A stretch of DNA of 64,000 nucleotides from Carallia brachiata (GCA_021464245.1 JADCRB010000018.1:1302001-1366000), one strand, 5' to 3'; positions 22,208-34,428 are shown, numbered from the stretch's first letter. Notes: generated from the sequence alone by a model not told the origin. Numbers and translations: made by a program.

Positions 22208-24432
22208 CAGTGGCGAATTTAAAAAAATATTTCAGGTGGGGCAAATTTATATATCAATACAATAATAAAAATTAATATATGTAATGAAAGTAAAAACTTA
22301 TGTTAATTATTTTAAATAATAATCGTTATAATTATATCATATGAGTCTTAATGTTTTAATTTTTTTATTTTTTATACAATCAAATATTTTTTTATATAAG
22401 TAATCGTTTAATTATTTAATTATTTATCTATCATACAATTATGTAATAAATTCTTTATAATGTTCATTGAAAAGAAAAACTATTTATTATTAATTATTAT
22501 AATGGGTAAAATTGAAGACACTTTGATAAACAAATATGTATTTGAATATAAAATATGTTTTTAAATATTTCTTTCCTTTTTAATAACAATCATTGCTAAT
22601 AATTTGTTTTGCTAAAAGATAAAGTATTTTTGAAAAAGAAAACTAAAATGAATATAAGAAAAAGATATTGAAATAATTTTAAAGGCAAATGAAAATAATT
22701 TTAGTATACATGCTACAAATGGTTACCAAGAAAATTTAAAAATGGAAAAGAAATAAAAATGTAAATAGAATAAAAAACTATTTCTTAAAAAAAATGGAAA
22801 AACAAAAAAAAAAAACATTAAAATGTGGAAGAGGAGACTTGAACCTTAAACCTTGAGAATGTGAGGGTGGCAAGGCAAAAGGTGAGGCTGAGCAAGCCTA
22901 GTATTCCACTAGTCTAGATTTGCATTGTTGAAATAAAATAACTTACAAAACGCAAGTCATGTAGGGAATGGAAATGATATTTCCATAATTCCATTGGTTA
23001 TTTCAGCTATTACAAATTCAGGAGTAGAGCTATTTAACATTAGGTTCTTATGTAGATTGAGGCTAAATTCAGGTTGTACCCTTATTAGAGGGTTTTGTCT
23101 AAATTGGTTTGTCCCGCTAGTGAATTGGTTGCATATTAGCTACAGGTCAATTTGGCCCCACTATATTCTTGCTTTGAGCAGATGTTTATGACGTCTTTAT
23201 GTGGGGTTTGTATACAATCTCAAATTATATTAATGTTAGGATTTCTTGTGTTTAATTAACGTTCGTTAATCTGAGTGGTAAGGGATTCATCACTCCTTGA
23301 GTAAAGTTTTAGATTTGAATCTTATGAATAGAAAGAACGGGGCTAAAAAAACCACCCTCATAATAGATCCAACAATACTCGAATAGTTAGTCGGGGGCCC
23401 AAAAGACTTCCAGATATCGAAGAACACCAAAAAAAAAAAAAGGATTTATTCTGTTAAAAAAAATTACTGCTATTATAAACAAATGACAAATCAATCTATA
23501 ATTGTTACCCAAATAAGAACCAGGAGATGGAATCCCAGCCGCCGTGACTTCCCTTTCACTGACTGTAGTAAGTTTGTTTCGTCAAACACAGAAAAAGAAA
23601 AGAACCTTGTTAGTTTTGTTATAGTTTGTCTCTTGTTGTATTGTCCTGTCCGCCCACAAGATCATTCGCGGATCCACGTGTAACTGATTAATATAATACT
23701 TTAAGATAATTTGAACAAAAATTAGAGTTTAGTTTAATGAAGAAGACTCTTTACCAACCCTCAAGTCAAAGGCTTGCCCCCTAAGTCTAAGGTTTGAGCT
23801 TTCTGTTTCTCCCAATTAATGTAATTTGTTTTATTTTTTGTTTGTTTTTTCCTTGTTAAAGAAACCGTTTTCTTTTCTTTGATTTACATTGTTTCTTTTC
23901 TTTTTTTTTTAGTAACTTATTTATAATGTATATAATACAATTATTTCATTTAATTTTAAAATTTTTTAAATAATTTTTTCTTATATTCAAATTAACACTT
24001 TTTTCAAAAAAAAAAGTTATCTTTTAATGAAACAAATTATTAACAATCATTGTTATTAAAAAGAAAATAATATTTAAAAACACATTATATATCTAAATAT
24101 GTATTTTTTTATGAAATTTACTTCAACTTTACTAGTTATAACAATTATCATAAATAATTTTTTTCAATGAACATCATAAAGAATCTATTATACAATCATA
24201 TGAAAAATAAATAATTAAATAATTATAATAAATTATATTAAAAATTGTATTTGATTGTATAAAAAATAAAAAAAAATCTAAAACATTTAAACTTATACGA
24301 TATAATTATAATATTTATTATATAGAATAATCAACATAATTTTTTGTTTTATTATTTTATATAAATTTTTATTATTGTATTTGTATATATGAAGTTTGTT
24401 CCACTTAAAATTTTTTTCTAGATTCATCACTA
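22208..24432. mobile_element. 2.2 kb non-autonomous element with ~520 bp inverted repeats
   Basis: The left end CAGTGGCGAATTT is matched by the reverse complement of the right end (GATTCATCACTA). Similarity continues inward for about 500 bases on each side: for instance CAATCATTGCTAATAATTTG near 22590 mirrors CAAATTATTAACAATCATTG near 24033. The arms enclose about 1.2 kb (22730-23920) with a GAGACTTGAACCTTAAACC-type segment and no transposase frame. Left flank AACGCAAG and right flank CACAAGAT are only loosely similar, so the target duplication is eroded or the end is off by a base or two. CAGTGGCG-type ends recall hAT-like or other long-TIR plant elements; class is tentative. Confidence 0.7.
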
Positions 24433-24603
24433 CACAAGATTATAGCCTACAGGCAGCCATGTCCAAGATCCCCCAACTTAGCCTAAAATAAAACAGAAAA
24501 TCTTATTGATATCTTATTTCTTGGAGATCATGTAAGTCAAAGCAAATTTTGCTGTTATAATTTATTAATATATGCGTTATTGGGTCATTGAATTGTAATA
24601 TTT

Positions 24604-25467
24604 TTGGTATTTACCTAATTACTAGAGTTCTACACGTTTGTTGTGCAGCAAGTTTTGCTATTGTGGGCATATTAGCAAACTTTTCCTTACTGCTATCGTC
24701 CCTTAGCCAGCCATTTTGGTGGGTCTGAGGATTTAGTGCTCCGTTTGTGAGCTTTGTACCCTGTGTGAGTTTGGTGGGTGGTGCCTTCTTAGTATTTGGT
24801 TTGGTTTTCGTGGGGTTGTTGGTGGTCTTAGGTTGGGTTTATGGTTGTCATTTTTCTCCGGTGCGTGATGCTTGCAGTGTTGTTGTGCTTCTTCGGAGCT
24901 CTCCCCCACCTTCGTGGGCGGCGGAGGGGGGATTTTTTGCTATAAGGGCTTCCTTGTACAGGTTTCTGGATGTGCCCCCTGCTGCATATTCGGTCACTGG
25001 TCACTGTGTTCGCTCGGCCTCACTTAGTTCAGCTTTTTTGGCTTCGACGACTTGCAGCACTTTATGTGTGCGATGTGATGTGGTCAACGTGCTCCTGATT
25101 GCTTGTCGGGGCTCTGTCGCCAATGCCCGTGGGGCTTGCCATCCTCCCCATTTGGGGACGTTGTCGCCAAGTGGCAATGATAGGGCTGGGAACTCCTGTT
25201 TCTTGTTCCCATAGTCTTTGTCCAAGCGGTTGTGGGTATAACTCGAGTTTTGGGCTCATGTCAAAGTAGTATATGCACTGCCTGGGAGCTGTTGTGGGCT
25301 AGGCTTTTGGTTGTATTGGGTGTAAGTTGTATCTTGTTGGCTTAGATAATCATGATGCTGTCTTTTATTTTACAGGATGGGCTGCTCAATGTGCTGACCC
25401 TCTTTGTATTCATGTATTTAGCTCTGTTTGGTTTTAATGTTATATCTATTTGCTCTTTGGATAAAAA
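24604..25467 (+). mobile_element. ~860 bp poly(A) retroelement, copy 1
   Basis: A GC-rich insertion of 864 bp flanked by a perfect 14-bp target duplication, GAATTGTAATATTT, at 24590-24603 and 25468-25481. The 3' end reads CTTTGGATAAAAA just before the second duplication, the hallmark of target-primed reverse transcription (LINE/SINE machinery). The 5' part aligns with the copy at 29346. Open frames of up to 155 codons carry no recognisable domain and are best read as by-products of GC content. It is either a non-autonomous element or a consistently 5'-truncated LINE. Confidence 0.75.
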
Positions 25468-25777
25468 GAATTGTAATATTTGAATAATTTTGTAAAACAT
25501 ATGCTTGTTTTATGAGGAAAATTATTTCTGCTCAGTAGTTAATTTTAGTATTCAAACCATATCATTTTACCTGAGTAATACGCAATCACTAAAAACAAGT
25601 GTCGTGAATATTTTAAAATTATCTTTCTTACTAAATTAGTATTCATCTTTTTAATATTGTATTTATGAGAAAATAATATTATCATTTTAAAAATAAAAAA
25701 AAAGGTCCACTCGTTCGAAGTGTGAACTAATAGACGCTAGACACCCCTGTTGGAGAATATTTTCCCTTGCTTCGCGT

Positions 25778-25787
25778 TTTATTTATT
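25778..25787 (-). terminator. overlapping AATAAA signals of the UGT gene
   Basis: On the minus strand the sequence AATAAATAAA lies about 60 bases past the UGT stop codon and provides two overlapping polyadenylation hexamers. Confidence 0.5.
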
Positions 25788-25844
25788 GGAAGGAATAGCC
25801 CATCCATAAGACTTACAACAACCTATAACAATGTCCTGTTCTAA

Positions 25845-27335
25845 TTACATAGCTTCATCCTTGTGCTTCTCCAACTCCAATTCACACAAATGCTTCACCA
25901 AGTCGTTCAAATTTGTGGCAGAACTCCCACCATCTCGAAGGGCATCACGTGCAGCTTTACTCAAGTCCTTGGCTCGTTTCCTCTCAACTCGGTTCTCACT
26001 CACTGACTCGGCCAACGCTCGGGCCAGCTCGGCCGAGTCGGGCACCGTTTTTGCACCCTCACACGCCCTCACACCCACCTTCAACTCATCCACTAATAAT
26101 GTAGCATTTGAAAATTGGTCAGCGCCCATGGGCCACGCCAGCAGCGGTACCCCAGCCACCAACGCTTCCACCGCTGAGTTCCACCCGCAGTGCGTCAAGA
26201 ACGCCGCAACGGCTCGATGACGCAGTATCCATGCCTGTGGCGCCCAGCCCCTTATGACAAGCCCTCTCTCGGCCACCCGATCTTCAAACCCAGATGGGAT
26301 TGCACCGTATTGTCCGTCCACGTGTCCTCCAGTGGGCTCCTTCACGCACCATATAAAATGGACCCCACTTTTCTCCAATCCGAAAGCAAGCTCCTCCATT
26401 TGGGCATTGGTCAACACCGCTTGACTCCCAAAACACACATAGACCACCGTCCGATGATCCTTACCATCATCATCTCCTCCACGGGCGTCGAGCCAAGAAG
26501 CGATGTCTTGAACCGAAAGAGAACTGGACCCACCTCTCTCGGTGGGCCCGGACTGATCACCGTTGTTGAGAGGGAGAACAGGTCCGACAGCCCACACACG
26601 ATCATGGCCCATCTCTTTCTTCAAATGCTCCAAGTAAACCCCTTCCAATTCCGCGAACGAGTTGACAACGAGTCCCCAACTCACTAGATTAGCAAGAAAC
26701 CCATCTTTCATGAATTCCGAATCTGGGTCTCCCTCCACGTACCTGCGATACAAAGGAGAGAGCTGCCACCAAGGGTATTTCGGACAATTAGGTATCTCGG
26801 GAAACGAGACCACCTCATCCTGGCCCGTCTTCGGTTGTTCCGGCATATTCCGCCAGAGAGAAACTATGACCGACAATGCCAGGGCACCCGAAGGAGAAAA
26901 CACGAAACGGGGAATGCCGAGCCGGCAAGCAAGCTGGTGGGTCCATCCGAGGAACATATCGGACACGATCGCCGTCGGCGGTGAAGGGTGAGAGTTGAAC
27001 CAACCGAGCAGAGGCTGATAGAGTTGGCCAAGGCTTCGCATCAGTGCAGGGATGCAGTCATTAGGCATGTCCTTGCTGTTCTCGGCTCCAAATGGTAATT
27101 TGGGGTGTCCTGAAGGGAAAGGGAGGACGAGGGTGTGGATGGAAGATGGGTGCTTGGCGAGGAAGGGTTTTAGGAAAGGGAGGTTCTTGGGAGTGATCAA
27201 GATGGTTATGGTTAGGCCGCGGCTGGCTAGTTGGTGGGTGAGGTCCAGAAGAGGAATCATGTGGCCTTGTGATGGGAATGGAAACACCAAGATGTGTGCT
27301 CCACTACTACTACTATTACTGCCTCTCATTGTCAT
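25845..27335 (-). CDS. UDP-glycosyltransferase, UGT89 type
   Basis: An intact, intronless family 1 glycosyltransferase of 496 residues, the usual length. It should transfer a sugar from a UDP-sugar to a small phenolic acceptor (flavonols or benzoates for UGT89 members) in the cytosol. His25 in FPFPSQGHM is the expected catalytic base and Asp126 in IVSDMF its partner. The PSPG sugar-nucleotide box spans exactly residues 364-407 (44 residues), begins WAPQAWILRH, contains HCGWNS and ends PMGADQ; the final Asp-Gln favours UDP-glucose. The assignment to UGT89 (like flavonol 3-O-glucosyltransferase UGT89B1) rests on overall resemblance, including PKYPWWQLSP and the long acidic linker near residue 285; acceptor specificity cannot be read from sequence. 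The start is Met1 or Met3 (MTMRGS). Unlike its neighbours it has no frameshift. Codons are GC-richer than the surroundings, as often in intronless UGTs. Confidence 0.96.
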   Translation of the reverse strand: MTMRGSNSSSSGAHILVFPFPSQGHMIPLLDLTHQLASRGLTITILITPKNLPFLKPFLAKHPSSIHTLVLPFPSGHPKLPFGAENSKDMPNDCIPALMRSLGQLYQPLLGWFNSHPSPPTAIVSDMFLGWTHQLACRLGIPRFVFSPSGALALSVIVSLWRNMPEQPKTGQDEVVSFPEIPNCPKYPWWQLSPLYRRYVEGDPDSEFMKDGFLANLVSWGLVVNSFAELEGVYLEHLKKEMGHDRVWAVGPVLPLNNGDQSGPTERGGSSSLSVQDIASWLDARGGDDDGKDHRTVVYVCFGSQAVLTNAQMEELAFGLEKSGVHFIWCVKEPTGGHVDGQYGAIPSGFEDRVAERGLVIRGWAPQAWILRHRAVAAFLTHCGWNSAVEALVAGVPLLAWPMGADQFSNATLLVDELKVGVRACEGAKTVPDSAELARALAESVSENRVERKRAKDLSKAARDALRDGGSSATNLNDLVKHLCELELEKHKDEAM

Positions 27336-28084
27336 GGTGATTGATTATTATTTGAGTAAAATCTGAGAATTGGAGGAATATTTGTTTGCGAAATGATGGG
27401 TCTGGAGGAGGGAAAGAGATGGAGGAGGATGAGAAGGAGCGTGGAATCAATCGGTGCTTTCAGGATGACCTTATCCTTTGTGGGGTAATTGTTTAGGTGA
27501 GCGTGGACAACTCTGCTTTTTATCACGAACATGGTGTTAGAAGAATAAATGTAGGTGTCCCGATGGTTGGTGTGTTGAAATTTGTACCGAATAAAATTGT
27601 GACTGTTATTTTTGAAATTAAAGTTGATATTTTTTAAACAGTTATTTTTTTTATATTTTAAAAATATCAGTCGCGATTTTAAAAATATCAGTTCCAATTT
27701 TACCTAAGACAAAATTCTGAAATAAAAATTTTGAGATACGTAACTGCACTCGTGTTAGAAATAGGCAATCCAATTATTTAGATACGATGTCAGGGAGAAA
27801 GGAATCACAAATAGAATATTTATTATGAACAAAAAGTTTTGAGGCTGTTGGGTAGATGAGACTTTTTTTTTTTTTTTTAATAAATAATCAGAAATAAAAT
27901 TTGATAAACTCGTTAGAAAAAATTATACTTATCTGATTTGAGGTAGGATGTGAGTTTCTATTTCTAAATCTATTGACAGAGTAAATTACAATAGATTTAA
28001 TAAAAGTCACCACAAAATTATTTGAAATCTTAATAAAAGGTATGTTTAATTCTATCAATTAATTATAATAAAATTAGAATTCGT

Positions 28085-28180
28085 GATTTTATAAAAGTGC
28101 AATTGGATTTATTGTTAGTAAACTATACAGATGATTTTATAAAAGTGCAATTGGATTTATTGTTAGTAAACTATACAGAT
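28085..28180. repeat. perfect 48-bp tandem duplication
   Basis: The unit starting GATTTTATAAAAGTGCAATT is present twice in direct succession (28085-28132 and 28133-28180) with no difference that I can see, implying a recent event or an assembly artefact. Confidence 0.9.
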
Positions 28181-29080
28181 CGATGGATAGGTAGATGGGA
28201 ATCTAGGACAGGGAAATGAGAAATACTGCTGAATGTGACATTTTATTTGTTAGGGAATCGGATTTATTTAGAAAGTTGCCGTAGTTAGCTTTGATTTTTT
28301 TTGTAAGATAAAAATTTAGATCTATTTGATATTATTTTAAATATTTTAATATTAGTTTAAAATTTAATTTTTAATCAAAATAAGTTTCAATGTTTTTTAT
28401 CTTAATTTTCTAGTGCCCTTCTAGATAATTTCTAACTCAATCTACTGGAAATAAAAATTTGTTTATTTGTTTATTAAAAACATCAAAAAAAATGAAGTAA
28501 GATGTGCAAATCTCGTATAACATTATTAGCCCAAAATTTATACAACCAATACTCAATTTACAGAATGAAAAGTACCTCAAATAACTATCAATAACCAGAA
28601 TGGCCACGGTTTTGCAATAAGTTGCAATTGATGCCATTAGATGCCTGTATTTCTGGCCAGTGATGATGATACAGTAAATCGTTGGCTCAGACGACAATAT
28701 GAAAAATTAATTGAGACAGGATTTAACGGTATAACAGTAATTTATTCATTCACACCAAGACCAGACATACGAAATATTAATGTAAACTCAATAGTATTGG
28801 AATAGAGGGTCTTCTATATAAGTGAGATTGAATAAAAATATTAATAAATGAGACTCGATCTCAATTTATATATATAATAATTTACATATTAATAATAAAA
28901 AATTTTTATAAAAAATAAGATAATAGTGTGAAAAAAAAAAACAATACAATCCAAAATGGTGGGTTATAGCATGGAGAAAAACGCCAACAAGCACGTCCAT
29001 TCCTTTAATGCAAAAGGGTGACCAGTCACCGATTGGTCCAAATTAATGGTTCCAAATTAAAAGGACAATAATTGATGTAA

Positions 29081-29118
29081 AGGCTTAGTTGTGTTGGCAA
29101 GGCTTAGTTGTGTTGGCA
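29081..29118. repeat. 19-bp tandem duplication
   Basis: AGGCTTAGTTGTGTTGGCA occurs twice in direct succession, at 29081-29099 and 29100-29118. Confidence 0.9.
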
Positions 29119-29345
29119 AGGTTAACTGGGCAAAAGTTGCGGCCATATGTTGTACTCGTGCGCAAAGACAATTTCTGGGAGTCGTTGGGAGTGGAACCAT
29201 TATTAAGCTTTTTTTGACCGAACCATTGTTGTACTTTCATTATTGCGTACCGAGACTTTCTCTCTTGTAAATAAATTTACCACGTGAAATATACTGTGTA
29301 AAGATAATTTTTACGTAGATTTTATCATTTTATGATCAATATTGG

Positions 29346-30197
29346 TGGGGTCTTTTGCGTAGAATATTATCGTGCGCACGTTTTGCTAACGTGCATCGAG
29401 AGCGTTTTCTTTCTTTCTCGCTTTTGTCCCTTGGTCCACTTTTGCTATGTTTAAGGGTGTGTGCTACGGCGTGAACTATGTAACCAGGTGAATTTTGTGG
29501 GGTGTTAGTCCTCTTGGTAGTGCTTTTGGGTTTCAGCGTTTGGTGGTGTTCTGCTACTTCTGTTTGGTTGGTGGTGTTTTGTTGTTTCTGCAGGTGTTTA
29601 GTTTTGTTTAAGGGTAGATCTGATGGTCTCCCTTGCCTTCGCAGGCGAGGGAGAAATGCGCTTTTTGGGATAATGGTCCTTTTGTATAGATCGCTCATGC
29701 CTTGCTTGTGTGCTGCTTGGTCGCCACCTGCTGCTTTTGCTCGGTCTTCCCTGTACTGCCTCTCTGGGATCGACGATTTTCTGCTGGTTGTCGTACGATG
29801 TCTTTGCGCTTTGACTTTCTTGGCTTGCTTCCGGCGTTGTGCCGTGCTTTCGCCGCCAATGGCATTATGGGCCCTGCTACTCACCCCAGGATGGGGTTTC
29901 GCCTCCATGTGGGGGCGCGTGGGTCTTGGGAGCAGTTGGATCCTAACCCAGATTTGCTACCCAAATCGGTTACTGTTTCACTCGGGTTTTAAGCCCGAGT
30001 CTAGGCTTGTATCAGGCCGTTTGAGTACTATTGGATCCTAGTCATGGTTTGTATTTGGGTTGGGGCATATTTATATTACTCGGGTGATGGCCTATCAAAT
30101 CTTCGTATTTATGGTGTGAGTTTCTATGTTTGGATCCTTTCTGTGAATACTTTAGGCTTCTACTAATGGGCTTTTTCTTTGGCTCAAAAAAAAAATA
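29346..30197 (+). mobile_element. ~860 bp poly(A) retroelement, copy 2
   Basis: An insertion of about 852 bp between TATGATCAATATTGG (29331-29345) and TATGATCAATGTTGG (30198-30212), a 15-bp target duplication with one mismatch. The 3' end is CTTTGGCTC followed by a run of ten A, an intact poly(A) tail. Internal sequence (CTCCCTTGCCTTCGCAGG, TTTTGTCCCTTGGTCCA) aligns with copy 1, and the 5' start with both other copies. Long frames on both strands (179 codons +, 190 codons -) show no domain. Near-equal length to copy 1 argues for a defined element rather than random 5' truncation. Confidence 0.78.
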
Positions 30198-30212
30198 TAT
30201 GATCAATGTTGG

Positions 30213-33200
30213 CACTTCTTCGGATGACAATTTAAGTTTGAGATTCTCTACCGTCTGATCTGCATGGTCTCATTCCAACAGAAGTTATCGTTGTAGCAGG
30301 TGTTGCAATACCAAAGATTAGGTGCAATCACGCTATTAGATAATTACATTGGTCTTGTTTTTTTGATTTTTTTTTCCCCGTAGTAATAAAAAAAAAAGAC
30401 AAAATTTTGGGGCAAGACATTTATTATATGACCCTTTAATATTTTTTTCTTTTTTTATGCAAGAACAATCAACCAACAAATGTAATATTCCGACTTCGGC
30501 AACGTCAGCTGGGCGGCAAACTATTTATATTTTATGCTGCACCACGACAGCAATGGTACAATTGGAGAGGCAAGAATAAAGTTTCTTTTAATTTGTTTAT
30601 CTTTTTGTTTGTTTCTTTTGGTTACAATAGCAATTGAAAAATTAGGAAATAAGAACATAGTCACTAGGATTTTGGTTGGATTATTTATTAGATATTATTA
30701 TTGTTAATTATTATTGTTAATTGTTACTACTGATTATTAATTATTAATTCTTATTTTTTTTACCAATTAATGATAAAATTAGTTAAGAGTTTGATTAATT
30801 TTGTATTTATTATTATTGTTGAATAATAAAATATTTAATTTAAACATCTAATTTATATAGATATAAAATACTGAAAATTTTATTTTTATAAGTTTATATT
30901 CTTAGAATAATAGTCTATAAATGATATTGAGAATTTTTTTAGACTTAATTTTCAACTTTTTAAAAAAAATATTCATTTTTACTAGATGACAAAAAATATA
31001 ATGTTTGAGATTTTTTTTATAAGTGTCAATATTAAAAAAAAATTGAAGTGAAAAAAAAATATTATTTAAAATAGTTGAAAAAAATATTGTTTTTTTTCAA
31101 ATATTAATGAAATAGATTAATATATCTAATTCATGTAACAAGCCAAAAAAATAATAATAGAATTATATAAATATTTTTAAAAGTAATTTAGTTCATATAA
31201 ATTATTATTAATAAAAACAAGTGACAATAGTTCAAAAAGTAGTAAAAAGTGACATTGAACTACTTTTCAACCAACTGCTATTAAGAATCGATAATAAAAA
31301 TAAGAAGAATCAAATTTTAGTACAAAAAAATTTATAACACCTATCTCCTACATTTTAAAAATAAAAATAAATATATCCCTTCAAAAACTTACTCAAACAC
31401 CCCTAGATCTCCAATAGAAAATTAGGAAGTTGTAATAGAAAGTCTCAATTAATTGAGTTAGTAGCACGAGATAAACTTTTTTTGTTTTTTTCTCTTGGAT
31501 AGACGAGAATAGAAGCATCAAAACTATCCTAAATGTCCCACAATTATTGCTCATTCCTTCGAACAAAAGAAAAAGGCTGTAGGCCCGACGAGGAGCATCT
31601 GCCAAACAGGCCGAGATGCCAAAGAGGCCGAGCACGATCACGCGAGCATTATCTTGGCCCAAACCTATTGTCTTAATAAAATATCGGCCTCTGAGGATGG
31701 GGCCGAACCAAGTATCAAAATCTTTATATATTGTTAGACCGTTATCATGGATTCAACCTCTTTTTGACATCAAGGCTGTTCCACTGTTGTCCTAAACAGG
31801 CCTAGCGCCAATTGATTTACAAGCTAACTACAACAACTGGAATATAAGTTTAATTTAAATATAAATCTAATGGAGCTCAGTTCCGCTCAAATAATGTCCA
31901 AGGTTCCGGACTTGTATATAGAGAAAATGAGTACTGAGAATGTTTTTTTTTCCTTGTGAGTCCTTTCTGACTCGATTTCAAATTAGTTGAGGCTCAGGTG
32001 ACTTTTAAATAAAGGGAGGTCTCAAACTAATTTTTTTTTTCTTTTTGATCCAGGCAAATTACCCAGTTACAACTAACTGAGAGTAAATATAAATCTGTTA
32101 CAATAACCAAGAAAGCCGACGTTGCCCATCTCTACCAAAATGGGCCAATAGATGCACTCCCAACAAAGAAATTAGAAGGCCCACGGCCCAGCAACCTCCG
32201 ATGCAATTTCGGGCAATTTCCGAGCTGACGTCCTTCGCTTCATTACACGCATGAACCGTACCTAAAACAAGATATGCTTATCTGCCTCTAGTTAGATAAT
32301 AGAGTTACGTAAATTTTTAATTTTAGGTTTAAAATTGAGATCACCCAAAAAAAAAAATCAAATCCTAATTTTTATAAATCAAACATATGATTATTAAAAA
32401 GGGTATTGTTATATAGTCAAAAATTTTGTTGAAAAAAATTTGTTGGAAAAATTTCTGTAATGTAATTTATTGGATATATTGTGTAATTGTATTAATTACA
32501 AGTGTAATCAAAGAAAAAAATGAATATTTTTTTCATTATATAATAAATTTATATAATTATAAATAATTTTTAACTGTTTATACTCCAAAAATTCTTTCAA
32601 ATACTTTTTTTCCAACCATTAACTTTTTTCCTATCAAAAACGGTTGAACCCATCCTTAGTAATTTTGCATTATGCTCTCCTCGTTAAATAACTAAAAAAA
32701 GAAAGAGAGGAAAGAAATTTTGTTGATTGGAAAATCCTCTCTTGATTTTATAATATCCACAAGAAACAAGAATTAAGAATAGTTATCATTTATATGAAAT
32801 TAATCGTCCTTATATCTTTTCTTATTCAACAACAACATGATAGTTAACAACATTGTTATGAAGTAATTTATTCTTGTTTTACAATCATCAAGAATAATGA
32901 TCACCAATTAATAATTAACAGTCGGTAACAACAATAATTTTGAAACTATAAACTAAACAAGCTCTATGTAGTTAGGAGTACCATCATACAAACTCCAATG
33001 TTGAACAATTTTTTTTTTAAAAAAAAGAGATTTAATTTTAAATTAATAACTCTTAGAACTAAATTTTCAACTATGACAATTAGCTTTTGTGTACTGATTG
33101 AGTTAAAAAAATTATTTTTGAAAATTTTTCTCAAAAAAGTAAACAATTAAGAAAACACAAATATATTTAGAATTTAAAATTTTAAAAAATTTTGACTGTT

Positions 33201-34104
33201 CTTCGGCGAAATAACCCACCCGCCTGCTAAAGTCGGAACGAAAAAATCAAGTAAAACTGGTACACCAAATTCAAGTCGAGTAAAATCGACATTCACGCCG
33301 TCTCCAGAAACGGCCAAGACGTCAACAGGCGTTAAGTACGTTTAACGACGTGACTGCCCAGACACTTTAAAAAAAAACCAAAAACGAAAAGAACAAGAAA
33401 TTTGGCCAACACCACGCCACCAAACGGAGCGAGAGTGGTGGGCCTTGAGCTAGGGAGGTGGCGGTTGGGGGTCCCCACCGCACGCGAGCCGGCAGGTGGT
33501 GTGGCAGATGGACGGCAGGGATGGGCGCACGTGACCTTGCTGCCCCTTCTGCTGGACCCCACAACCCCACAACCCTTTCCTCACGTGCGGCGCGTTTTCA
33601 AGGTCACGTAGTTACGTTTCTCTCTCTCTTTTAGGGGTTTTATCTGTGGGCAAACATATATGTATCAGCCGTTTTTTTAATATATGGTGTTTCATCTAAA
33701 ATTAAGAGTAATATTTTTAAAATAAAATTAATAATTTTTATAAAATAAAAATAATAAATATTTTAAAAAATTAATTATAATTTTAATTAAAAAAATTTAA
33801 ATTAAATTTATTTGAGATACCAACTTTTTTCATTTTATCCTTACCACGGGGCGACAGCGATTGGGGGTGGGCCCTGTCACGTCAATTGCAAGTTACGGAC
33901 AACGTGTGCATATCACATGGCCAACCCACCCGCCTTCCCTCTCCAGTGTCTCTCTCTCTCCCTCGTATTTTATTGCCACGCGATTTCCGAGTTTTATATT
34001 TTTTGGTGAAAAGGAAAAAAAAAATAATACTAATTGACAGTACCAATTTGGGTATGGTACAGTTGATGACACCAATTGCGTTAACGAGTTCGAGCGTCAA
34101 ATGA
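30213..34104. other. AT-rich gene-free region with a GC-rich island
   Basis: No gene is supported. A GC-richer block at 31560-31830 (repeated CCGA-type words such as CAGGCCGAGATGCC) looks like a retroelement fragment. 33200-33640 is a GC-rich island with two CACGTG boxes (33528, 33582). A small AT-rich inverted repeat lies at 33686-33821. Confidence 0.4.
33686..33821. mobile_element. small AT-rich MITE-like inverted repeat
   Basis: The left end GGTGTTTCATCTAAAATTAA resembles the reverse complement of the right end (TTAAATTTATTTGAGATACC). The 136-bp body is almost pure A/T. The target duplication could not be established. Confidence 0.4.
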
Positions 34105-34114
34105 GATCAAATAT

Positions 34115-34428
34115 GGGATAACTAATTTTTTATGTATAAATTTTTATAATTTTTTTTATTTGAGATCTAAATTTTTTAAATTTTTTATTTAAGTCTAAAT
34201 TTTTTTTTTTTTTTCTATTCAAGTCCTTTTGTATGATTTACTGTTAACTTTTTCGTTAGATCTAACGAAAATAGTATTAAAGTTAACGAAAAAGTTAACG
34301 GTTTTACTGTAAAAAGATTTGAATAGAACAAAAAATAAAGGTTTAGTCCTTAAATAGAAAATTTAAAAGGTTTAGATTTCAAATAAAAAAAAATCACAAA
34401 AGTTTAGGCTTAAAAAGTTAGTTATCCC
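34115..34428. mobile_element. MULE-type MITE, shorter GGGATAAC subfamily
   Basis: About 314 bp from GGGATAACTAATTTTTT to TTAGTTATCCC, with inverted arms (TTTGAGATCTAAA on the left, TTTAGATTTCAAAT on the right). A perfect 10-bp duplication GATCAAATAT flanks it at 34105-34114 and 34429-34438. No coding capacity. Confidence 0.88.

Larger units (their letters stand above)
27336..29330. other. UGT promoter side and AT-rich spacer with two small duplications
   Basis: The first few hundred bases are the UGT promoter and leader. A perfect 48-bp tandem duplication lies at 28085-28180 and a 19-bp one at 29081-29118. No gene is supported. Confidence 0.4.

Noticed and set aside
23260..23335. tRNA-like words (GTGGTAAGGGATT ... 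AGATTTGAATCTT) suggesting a SINE or tRNA
   Set aside because: No cloverleaf can be drawn and the B-box match is poor; it is internal to the 2.2 kb inverted-repeat element.
24747..25214. 155-codon open frame
   Set aside because: Lies entirely within retroelement copy 1; the related copies do not preserve a common protein.
28640..28690. Possible C/D snoRNA (GTGATGATG box)
   Set aside because: No D box at a suitable distance and no terminal stem.
29336..30041. Open frames of 179 codons (+) and 190 codons (-) in the same region
   Set aside because: They overlap on opposite strands of a GC-rich retroelement with its own target duplication and poly(A) tail, have biased composition and no recognisable domain.
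33332..33611. Overlapping frames in the GC-rich island
   Set aside because: Frames are open on both strands because of GC content; no motif. Kept only as a possible regulatory island.
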